DNA of 64,000 bases from Zizania palustris. Taxonomy: Eukaryota; Streptophyta; Magnoliopsida; Poales; Poaceae. The notes below the pieces were generated by a model, which saw only the letters and a list, made by a program, of their open reading frames with translations, ran no database searches and was not told the origin of the DNA. The DNA is taken from the NCBI GenBank assembly GCA_019279435.1, contig JAAALK010000086.1, positions 2,356,001 to 2,420,000 on the forward strand, given 5' to 3'. A program made the position numbers and the translations under genes. Positions 56,774 to 64,000 of the stretch are shown here, piece by piece (position 1 is the stretch's first letter; the number at the start of each line of letters is the position of its first letter).

Positions 56774-57457
56774 CAAGCTGTAGGATCGATGTACCGACTA
56801 GAGGGGGGGTGAATAGGCGGTTTTTAAAACTAATTCAATTTTAGCTAAACAATAATCAAGGACCTAAAACAATGGTAGCGAACCGCTAGAACAAGTAGAT
56901 TACTCTAGAAAAGTAAGCTAGCACAATTTAACTTGCTCAAAGATAAAAGGGACAAGAGACAACCGAATTTTATCCCGAGGTTCGGAAATTTGCCAATTTC
57001 CTACGTCCTCGTTGAGGCGAGTTTCACTTGACCGCTCTCTTCACCAAGCCTCGGATTTCTCAAAGAGAAATTAGCTTGAAGATGAGCCGGCACCGGAAGT
57101 GCAACTCTCGGGCCTCGATCACTAGTGGTAGCTCTTCTCCACTCCGGATAGGCGAGCTCCAACCTTCACAACCTCCCGGGTCTCCTCCACAACCTTCTAG
57201 GAGAGATCACCGGTTTCTTCTCCAAGCCGTCTAGGAGATGGCAATCTCCAAGAGTAACAAGCTGCAATCAAAGCTAGGAGAAGAGGATCAAGTGCCAAAA
57301 TGCCAATGCAATGCAATTTTCTCAATCACTTGATCACCTCTTTTTCTTCCCAACCTCACTAGTGCTCAGATTAGTGCTCAAAGGTGGGAGAGACTCTCTT
57401 ATGCTCAAGAATGCTCAAATGAATGCCAAAAGTCTAGCAAAGGAGCTGTAGCAAGGG

Positions 57458-57465
57458 TTTATATA
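57458..57465 (-). promoter_or_regulatory. TATA box of Sirevirus G LTR
   Basis: Minus-strand TATATAAA in GGCTATATAAACCC, downstream of the palindrome cluster. Confidence 0.65.
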
Positions 57466-57519
57466 GCCACACACTCAAAAACTAGCCGTTACACGAGTTA
57501 GGTGGCTCTCTACGCACTG

Positions 57520-57830
57520 TCGGTCTGACCGCCCATCTTGGGCCGGTCTGACCGACCACAACTGCAACGGCTAGAAAACTAGCCGTTTATTGATGTGACA
57601 GGACGTCTCGGTCTGACCGGCCATGCTGGCCCGGTCGGACCGGCCCTACCCGGTCTGACCGGCCATCGGCTCGGTCGGACCGATAGTGCTCCCATCGGCT
57701 GTGTAAACCAGCAGTTTTCTGCCCTACGCAACCCGGTCGGACCGGCCCCCTGGCCGGTCGGACCGCCCAACTCCAGCCGGTCTGACTGGACCCACATGGT
57801 CGGTCAGACCGCCAGGGTCAGACAACTCCA
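57520..57830. repeat. GGTCNGACC palindrome array in LTR G
   Basis: About ten copies of GGTC(T/G)GACCG-type palindromes, often extended to GGCCGGTC..GACCGGCC. The central base varies (T, G or A). They resemble dimer binding sites and are dense CpG targets. Confidence 0.85.
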
Positions 57831-58211
57831 ACAAAACGCTGCAATATGTTTTTCAAGGAATTTTGCCAAAATAGTAACTTTTGCAACAATCACACATGAT
57901 CAAAAGATACTATATGCAATGCAAATTGGCACTTGAAAATCAACTCATAACCAAGATGCAACCCCTCTTTATAGTACGGCAAAAACAAAATTTAAACCTA
58001 GCCTAATTGATCGCTCCAAACACCTCGATCAATTTCTAGATTACTTCAAACCTTTTGCCATAGCCTTTAAACGTCCAGATCTTCGGGTTTCCCATCTTGT
58101 GCTCCATTTGCGCGGGACCTACTCATTTCCTTCACACTTAAGAAAAATATTAGTCCACAAAACACATGTTTATCATTAATTACCAAAACTCACATAGGGC
58201 CTAGATCTTCA

Positions 58212-58224
58212 ATCTCCCCCTTTT
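58212..58224 (-). promoter_or_regulatory. Polypurine tract of Sirevirus G
   Basis: Minus-strand AAAAAGGGGGAGA next to the LTR start. Additional PPT-like CTCCCCC runs occur at about 58297, 58594 and 61205 (plus-strand reading), the usual Sirevirus multiplication. Confidence 0.8.
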
Positions 58225-58626
58225 TGGTAATTGATGACAAACACTTCAGAGATAAAGAAATATGTTAAAGTAGAAGTATCCACAATTAAGCGCAAAGCTC
58301 CCCCTGAAGAAATGATGGGGTACAAGTATATGGAGCAAGATATGAGTGATAATTCCAAACACAATTCACAAATTCAATGAGGCAAAGAGAGTTTTTTATA
58401 ATAAAGGCAAATAGTTCAAATTAAGTTCAGTACGATATGGAAAGCAAATAGTGTTCATTATACAAACAACCATAGATAGATAGAGATATAAAAAGATAGT
58501 TCCTTCCTAATCTTTCCTGCTTACTACTGCTACCTTCTCCCTTAACTTTCTGCTGCCTTCTCCCGTACTGCTCCCCTACTGCTTACTGCTTCTCCCCCTT
58601 TTGGCATCAAGAACCAAAAAGAGAGA
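58225..58626 (-). other. Sirevirus G 3' untranslated region
   Basis: Between the env-like stop and the PPT; no ORF. Contains extra PPT-like motifs and CT-rich sequence near 58520-58600. Confidence 0.6.
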
Positions 58627-60040
58627 CTAATCCTGGGAAGGGGGCTGAGAATCATCAAGGCGACGACGACGGCGCTGGTACTGAAGAGGGTATCCTGCAA
58701 AGGAAGATGAATCTAGCCGATCAACTCGAGAAGAAAGAGTGTCAATCCTGGAGTTGATACGCTCTTGACCTCCTTGAAGGTTCTGCAGATGGGAGGTGAT
58801 AGCTTCTTGTCCTAGAGCCATTTGATCCATTCTTGCATTTAACTGAAGAAAGCCAGCTGTCACTTGTTGAAGAACTAGATCAAAGAACTGGGTGGCATCC
58901 ATACCAAAGTAAGCACCAGATCCAGAGCTCTGAGGAGGAGCAAAAGAGCTGCTAGGAATGTCCTGAGGATGAACCTGTCCTGCTCCCATATCAGCTGGAT
59001 CAACGGCTGGAGCCAAAGGAATAGCCGAGAAGCGAGGCCTGTACTGAGAGTGAGTGATATCAAGGCGCTCAGTCACATTTCCTACTTTGCTCGCGCTCAT
59101 TCACATTTCCTACTTTGCTCAAAATCAATCTCATGATAAACGGAGCATAGTAGACTTCAAGAGTGAGGCTTCCTTTTGAGAGTGCCATCTCATATAACAT
59201 CAAATGAATGACATCAAACCACTTTCCAGTCATCACTGCATCTAGAAGAGTCCAAGCAACACCTCGAATAGCATCATTGTTGCCCAGACGCGGTAAAATG
59301 GAGTGTCGCAGGATGCGATGTGCCACACTATGAAGAGTCTTCATTCCAGTGACCCCTCCAATCTTGTGAGCAGCAGATGGGATGTAGAATTGAGCAATCT
59401 CTTCTTCTGACAAAGGATTGTGAGTGAACTCATCATGCAGTATTAGGCCAGAAGAGAACCTTATGTCCCAAGCACTCTGAATTTCTTGCTTTGTAGCAAT
59501 GCAAACGATATCTCCAGTCATCCATGTGAGAGAATCACAAGTGGCAGGTATGAATACTGTGGCATAAAACTGACGGATAACATCCCAATTGAAATCTTGC
59601 TTCAGACTCACTATTTTGTTTATACCAACAGTTCCAAAAATATTCCTGAGAGCTGCAACCTCTCCACTTAGATCCCTCCAAGAAATCCACTTATGCGGAG
59701 CCAAAGAGCGGTTCTCATATGCAATGTTGAATACCTCTTTCTGAAATTTTGTATGAAACCGCTGATCTGGTGTATCTCTTGGTCTGAGAAATTGATTGTG
59801 ATGGCGCAGACGAGCAAAATTCTCTTGATTCCGGACATCCACCTTGAATTCCAAAGAAGCAAATGGATCTTCACTAGCTGCTGGTGGCTGAGGTGCCAAT
59901 TCTTCTTCATTCTCAGAGCTGTCATCCTCATAGGCAAAGTCCTCGTCACTGTCATCTTGAAAGTGCCGGGATGATTGACCACGGTCCTCGACAAACTTTG
60001 AGCGACGCTCGTTTCCTTGAGAACGGCCGGCGCGAGGCAT
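58627..60040 (-). pseudogene. Env-like third gene of Sirevirus G, broken by a 28-bp tandem duplication
   Basis: The position downstream of pol and before the PPT matches the env-like gene of some Sireviruses; its function is not known. ATG at 60040 begins an Arg/Ser-rich start, then an acidic stretch (EDDSSENEEE), and a central globular part (about residues 60-300) resembling the family annotated as putative plant transposon proteins. The first frame ends at 59069. A 28-bp direct duplication (59065-59092 and 59093-59120, one mismatch) causes the shift; without it the two frames would be continuous. The downstream part (to 58627) has a Pro/Ser-rich linker and a coiled-coil C-terminus (LNARMDQMALGQEAITSHLQ) with an Arg-rich end. 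I see no clear signal peptide or membrane helix, so env-like is a positional label. Confidence 0.75.
59065..59120 (-). repeat. 28-bp tandem duplication disrupting the env-like gene
   Basis: GCGCTCA(G/T)TCACATTTCCTAC followed by TTTGCTC occurs twice head to tail with one mismatch. 28 is not a multiple of 3, so the frame shifts. Confidence 0.93.
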
Positions 60041-60042
60041 GA

Positions 60043-60469
60043 CTGAATCAAAGATTTAACCCAAATAAGATTAAAGATATGACTTGAGACAATCTATGAA
60101 TTTGTTAGAGGGCAAAATCATCAATGAGCAATGATGAGCAAAAGAGGGGCAGGCATTGGGAGGCCGGTCTGACCGAGGTAATAAGGTCGGTCTGACCGCC
60201 AGTACATGGTCGGTCGGACCGCCCATTGCCCACCGGTCTGACCGGCCTAGCAACTCGGGCACAAATCCCCTTTTGCACAAAATTTCTCTATAATCAAAAT
60301 TTGCCATATCAAATTGCATAGAGGCATGGGAAATAGTATCACAAGGATAACAATTGAGTTTAAAGAGGATTTAGCCTTGGCAAGTTGACATGCATGCCCA
60401 TGAACAAGAACCCTAACCCTAGCCTTCAAAAGGATGAAAACAATGGATTTGATCGGAGGAAGTTCTTAC
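60043..60469 (-). other. Candidate intron upstream of the env-like ATG
   Basis: Donor CCG|GTAAGAACT (GT at 60469-60468) and acceptor TTTGATTCAG (AG at 60044-60043), two bases before the ATG. Length 427 bp. Contains four GGTCNGACC palindromes at 60165-60245. Confidence 0.5.
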
Positions 60470-60760
60470 CGGCAAGGGAAAAATAACTCGAGGTCGGACC
60501 AGAGAAGATCTACCGGTTGGACCGGCAAGAAGATCGATGAAACGAAATTTTTAGGGTTGGGGGCAAGAGTGAAGGAGAGAAACTCGGTTTGAGAGGAGAG
60601 GAAATAATAGAGGGGAGAGAAAACTGAATAGAGAGGGGAGTTATAACCCTGCCCGAGCCCCGGTCTGACCGGCCATGTAGGCCCAGTTGGACCGACTCAG
60701 CAAGGGTGGTCGGACCGGCCATGTATGCCCGGTCAGACCGACACCACTACAGCTCAGCAA
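60160..60760. repeat. GGTCNGACC palindromes in the pol-env spacer
   Basis: Two groups: 60165-60245 (four copies) and 60493-60745 (about six copies, some with one change such as GGTTGGACCGG). Same motif as in LTR G. Confidence 0.8.
60470..60646 (-). promoter_or_regulatory. Candidate env-like gene promoter and leader exon
   Basis: Minus-strand TTATAA (60641-60646) is followed by a CTCCCCTCTC/CTCTCC-rich leader, as in plant 5' UTRs, up to the donor at 60470. Upstream (60660-60745) are four GGTCNGACC-type palindromes like those before the LTR TATA box. Confidence 0.5.
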
Positions 60761-61332
60761 TTAAATTACACAGCACAAAGAAGAGCATAAGTGAGAAATA
60801 TAGCAAAATAATTTTGAAAAATTTCAAACTTTGCAGAAACCTAGTATAACTCCCAAGGTTTATAAAACATCAAGTTTTCAAATTTTTAAGTTCAAAAAGA
60901 AATCGTTTGCAGCCAAAGTTTTCAACACATCCGAACTCTTGTCCAAACTCTTGTCTGAACTTTAATTCTTTGAATATCTTTTGATAGGATGGACAAAGTT
61001 AAAACATTTTAATACGAAAAATAATCATATGATCCATATCAACAAGTTTTGTTTTGGACATAAGTTCAAAATATGTCTTGAAATAAAATCATGGGAGAAA
61101 TTCGTTTTGAACTCAAAAATAGGATTCTGAGTATACCAAAACTTTCAAATTTTGTTTTTCAACAACCTGAGCAATTTCCAACATATAAGAGTAACCTTAT
61201 ACTCCCCCTTAATGTATAGCCTTAGAAACACATATAAAAGTACATGAACTTCAAATATGGCACTGCAATCATAAAAGCATACATATATGTCATAAGAATG
61301 GAAACTTCTAAAACTCACACATATGCATGATT
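60761..61332 (-). other. Sirevirus G spacer after pol
   Basis: AT-rich, no ORF, one PPT-like motif near 61205. No copy of the conserved block seen in Sireviruses A and B was recognised. Confidence 0.5.
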
Positions 61333-63998
61333 TCAAGCCACATTTGAGAAGTCTATTATATTCAATTCATTCCTAAGCTTACAAAAGCGGGATTCATCAA
61401 GTGGTTTGGTAAAGATATCTGCTAATTGATCTTCAGTTCTTATGTGGCTAATGACAATGTCACCTTTGCCAACATGATCTCTTAGAAAATGGTGGCGAAT
61501 ATCAATATGTTTGGTTCTAGAGTGTTGGACTGGATTGTTGGCAATTTTGACGGCGCTATCATTGTCACAAAGAAGAGGGAAATTTGAGAATTCTATTCCA
61601 TAATCAAGCAAGGTTTGCCTCATCCAAAGTAATTGCGCACAGCAACTACCCGCGGAGACATATTCTGCCTCAGCGGTGGAAAGGGCAACGGAGTTTTGTT
61701 TCTTAGAGGCCCAAGAAACAAGAGACCTCCCAAGGAATTGACAGCCTCCAGAAGTGCTTTTACGATCAACTTTGCAACCGGCATAATCCGAATCGGAATA
61801 GCCAATTAGCTCAAATTTAGCACCTTTGGGGTACCACAAGCCTATATGGATGGAATGTTTTAAATATCTTAGAATTCTCTTGACCGCCATCAAATGACAA
61901 TCTTTTGGTGCGGCTTGAAATCTAGCACACATGCAAACACTAAACATGATATCTGGCCTAGATGCGGTAAGATAGAGCAAACTACCAATCATGGATCTAT
62001 ATAATTTTTGATCTACCGGTTTACCTCCCTCATTTAGGTCGAGATGTTCGTTGGTCGCCATAGGGGTCTTGATAGGCTTTGCTTCCATCAATCCGAACCT
62101 TTTGAGAAGATCATGAATATACTTCGTTTGGCTCACAAAGGTTCCATTCTTGAGTTGCTTGACTTGAAGTCCAAGGAAGAAACTCAATTCTCCTATCATG
62201 GACATCTCAAATTCCCTAGACATCATATCACCAAAAACTTTGCACAATTCTTCATTAGTAGAACCGAATATAATATCATCAACATAAATTTGACAGACAA
62301 AGAAATCATCATTAATTATTTTAGTAAACAAGGTAGTGTCGACTTTACCAATTTTAAAACCCTTTGAGAGGAGAAAATCTCTCAATCTTTCATACCAAGC
62401 TCTAGGAGCTTGTTTTAGACCATAGAGAGCTTTTGAGAGTTTATAAACATGATTAGGATTTTTAGGATTCTCAAAGCCGGGTGGTTGTTCAACAAAAACT
62501 AGTTCGGCTATTTCGCCATTCAAGAAAGCACTTTTCACATCCATTTGATATAACTTAATATCAAAACATGAAGCAAAAGCAAGTAAGATGCGAATGGCTT
62601 CTAGTCTAGCAACGGGAGCAAAGGTTTCACCAAAATCCAAACCTTCGACTTGAGTGAATCCTTGTGCTACCAATCTTGCCTTGTTTCTCACGACCAACCC
62701 GTTTTCATCTTGCTTGTTCCTAAAAACCCACTTTGTTCCAATTACGTTGTGCTCCTTGGGTCTCTCCACCAATGTCCAAACTTTGTTTCTTTCAAAGTTG
62801 TTGAGCTCTTCATGCATAGCATTTACCCAATCCGGGTCATTTAGAGCTTCATCTACATGTTTAGGCTCAATAGAAGAAACAAACGAGTAATGCTCACAAA
62901 TAGAAGCAACACGAGATCTAGTTTGAACACCCTTACTAATGTCACCCAAGACTTGATCAATTGGGTGATCTTTTGCGGTGGCATTGTGAACTTTGGATGG
63001 AATAGTAGAGGATTTATCTTTGGCTTCATCTTCATCAAGTTGAGTCAAATTTTGCGTAGCGGAAGTAGAAGCTTCAACTTGAGTGGAGGATGGAAGTTCA
63101 TCATCTTCTTTAGGCTTGATGTCACCGATTGACATTTTCTTCATTGCCCTTATCAAGCCTTCATCACCTACATCATCCAAATTCTCGTGCCCCTCTTGGG
63201 AGCCATTAGTCTCATCAAATTGAACATCCGAGGTTTCTTCAACAATACCTTTGTTTTTGTTATACATTCGGTATGCCTTGCTATTTGATGCATATCCAAG
63301 GAGAAATCCTTCATCACAACGACTTTCAAACTTGGTTAGTCTAACACCTTTTCTATAAATATAGCATTTGCAACCAAAAACACGAAAGTAAGCAATGTTT
63401 GGTTTTCGTACAATTAAGAGTTCATATGGAGTCTTTTTCAAAAGACGATGCAAATAAAGACGATTAGAAGCATGGCAAGAAGTGTTTATAGCTTCCGCCC
63501 AAAACGAGTCGGAGACACTATACTCATCAAGCATAGTTCTAGCCATCTCAATAAGGGTCCTATTCTTTCTTTCCACAACACCATTTTGTTGTGGTGAATA
63601 GGTGGCGGAAAGCTCATGTTTAATGCCGAGATCATCACAATAATCCTCAATATTTGTATTTTTAAACTCGGATCCATTGTCACTCCTTACTTTTACAATA
63701 GAAAAGCTGAATTCGTTTTGAGCTCGTTTTGCAAACTTTTTGAAAATTTCGGGGGTCTTAGCTTTGTCATGTAAAAAGAAAACCCAAGTAAATCTTGAGA
63801 AATCATCCACAATAACAAGACAAAAACTATTTCCACCGATGCTTTTGTAAGTTGTTGGACCAAATAAATCAATATGCAAAAGCTCCAAAGGTCTAGAAGT
63901 GGACATGATGCTTTTGCTAGGATGAGAGCAAGCAACTTGCCTCCCCGCTTGACAAGCACTACAAAGTTTATCTTTTTCAAATTTTATATCTTTCAAAC
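61333..63998 (-). CDS. pol: Sirevirus G Pol, partial: integrase-RT-RNase H
   Basis: Open from the right edge of the window to a stop at 61333. Residue numbers from 63996: the CxxC end of the pre-integrase finger (LCSACQAG, about 12-20), integrase core with D about 43 (HIDLFGP), D about 106 (RSDNGSEF) and E about 142 (NGVVERKN), a long acidic Ser-rich linker, reverse transcriptase (about 400-640) with YVDD at about 568, and RNase H (about 725-875, SDSDYAG, STAEAEY, ADIFTKPLD). All catalytic motifs are intact. The order is that of Ty1/copia and the sequence is closest in style to Pol B. The N-terminal protease and Gag lie beyond 64000. Confidence 0.95.
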   Translation of the reverse strand, partial: LKDIKFEKDKLCSACQAGRQVACSHPSKSIMSTSRPLELLHIDLFGPTTYKSIGGNSFCLVIVDDFSRFTWVFFLHDKAKTPEIFKKFAKRAQNEFSFSIVKVRSDNGSEFKNTNIEDYCDDLGIKHELSATYSPQQNGVVERKNRTLIEMARTMLDEYSVSDSFWAEAINTSCHASNRLYLHRLLKKTPYELLIVRKPNIAYFRVFGCKCYIYRKGVRLTKFESRCDEGFLLGYASNSKAYRMYNKNKGIVEETSDVQFDETNGSQEGHENLDDVGDEGLIRAMKKMSIGDIKPKEDDELPSSTQVEASTSATQNLTQLDEDEAKDKSSTIPSKVHNATAKDHPIDQVLGDISKGVQTRSRVASICEHYSFVSSIEPKHVDEALNDPDWVNAMHEELNNFERNKVWTLVERPKEHNVIGTKWVFRNKQDENGLVVRNKARLVAQGFTQVEGLDFGETFAPVARLEAIRILLAFASCFDIKLYQMDVKSAFLNGEIAELVFVEQPPGFENPKNPNHVYKLSKALYGLKQAPRAWYERLRDFLLSKGFKIGKVDTTLFTKIINDDFFVCQIYVDDIIFGSTNEELCKVFGDMMSREFEMSMIGELSFFLGLQVKQLKNGTFVSQTKYIHDLLKRFGLMEAKPIKTPMATNEHLDLNEGGKPVDQKLYRSMIGSLLYLTASRPDIMFSVCMCARFQAAPKDCHLMAVKRILRYLKHSIHIGLWYPKGAKFELIGYSDSDYAGCKVDRKSTSGGCQFLGRSLVSWASKKQNSVALSTAEAEYVSAGSCCAQLLWMRQTLLDYGIEFSNFPLLCDNDSAVKIANNPVQHSRTKHIDIRHHFLRDHVGKGDIVISHIRTEDQLADIFTKPLDESRFCKLRNELNIIDFSNVA

Positions 63999-64000
63999 CA

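Larger units (their letters stand above)
56779..58211 (-). repeat. 3' LTR of Sirevirus G (1433 bp)
   Basis: On the minus strand it starts TGAAGATCTAGG right after AAAAAGGGGGAGAT and ends CCCCCCCTCTAGTCGG...GATCCTACA, the Sirevirus-type C-rich tail. About ten GGTC(T/G)GACCG palindromes sit at 57520-57830, upstream of the TATA box. Confidence 0.85.
56774..64000 (-). mobile_element. Ty1/copia Sirevirus G with env-like gene (minus strand, runs off right edge)
   Basis: In minus-strand order: pol (63998-61333), a 1.3-kb spacer, an env-like gene (60040-58627), PPTs, and 3' LTR 58211-56779. CAAGC at 56774-56778 is the presumed TSD copy next to the LTR end. gag and the 5' LTR lie outside the window. 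Pol is open throughout the visible part, so the element is fairly young, but the env-like gene is broken. Confidence 0.9.

Noticed and set aside
56779..58211. GGTCNGACC repeats as a transposon terminal inverted repeat
   Set aside because: They occur in many copies within the LTR and spacer and are not at element ends.

Overview
This window is plant nuclear DNA, almost certainly from a grass (Poaceae). It is a dense nest of transposable elements. Evidence: Ty1/copia Sireviruses with a tRNA-iMet primer site and multiplied polypurine tracts, a Ty3/gypsy chromovirus, several CACTA (En/Spm) transposons with grass-type subterminal repeats, Stowaway- and MULE-like miniature elements, and CT, CATG and GATG microsatellites. 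I found no convincing intact host protein gene, rRNA, tRNA or CRISPR array.

Layout, left to right. 1-3250: 3' half of a Ty3/gypsy element (CRM-like) with two in-frame stops and its 3' LTR. 3235-7377: decayed Sirevirus A, in which gag runs directly into the 3' untranslated region and LTR because pol is missing. 7990-9290: four tandem units of about 328 bp. 9430-10741: an unrecognised Cys-rich/coiled-coil gene with a possible GC-AG intron. 11530-11761: right terminus of a CACTA element. 11762-27350: very decayed copia element D, split by the complete, very young Sirevirus B (12215-23019; TSD AAGGG; LTRs nearly identical) and by a 144-bp MITE. 27350-28293: dispersed repeat R1. 28294-34413: decayed minus-strand CACTA carrying a solo LTR. 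34414-36500 and 41608-44993: low-copy-looking islands. 36500-41607: R1/CACTA remnant split by a 3.6-kb CACTA (37941-41573). 44994-56371: complete 11.4-kb CACTA E with TSD AAG. 56779-64000: minus-strand Sirevirus G with 3' LTR, an env-like third gene, and pol running off the right edge.

How the parts work together. Sirevirus B encodes Gag and Pol in one frame separated by a single UAG, and Pol has no usable ATG of its own, so Pol probably depends on readthrough. Sirevirus G places its env-like gene 1.3 kb beyond pol, behind what looks like its own promoter, leader exon and intron. That promoter carries the same GGTCNGACC palindromes that lie upstream of the LTR TATA box. CACTA E shows the same logic: the subterminal repeat array sits about 10 bp upstream of a TATA box at the element terminus (transposase gene) and again internally (second gene). 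Re-use of terminal control arrays as internal promoters, in two unrelated element classes, is the most interesting pattern I see. It rests on sequence reading only.
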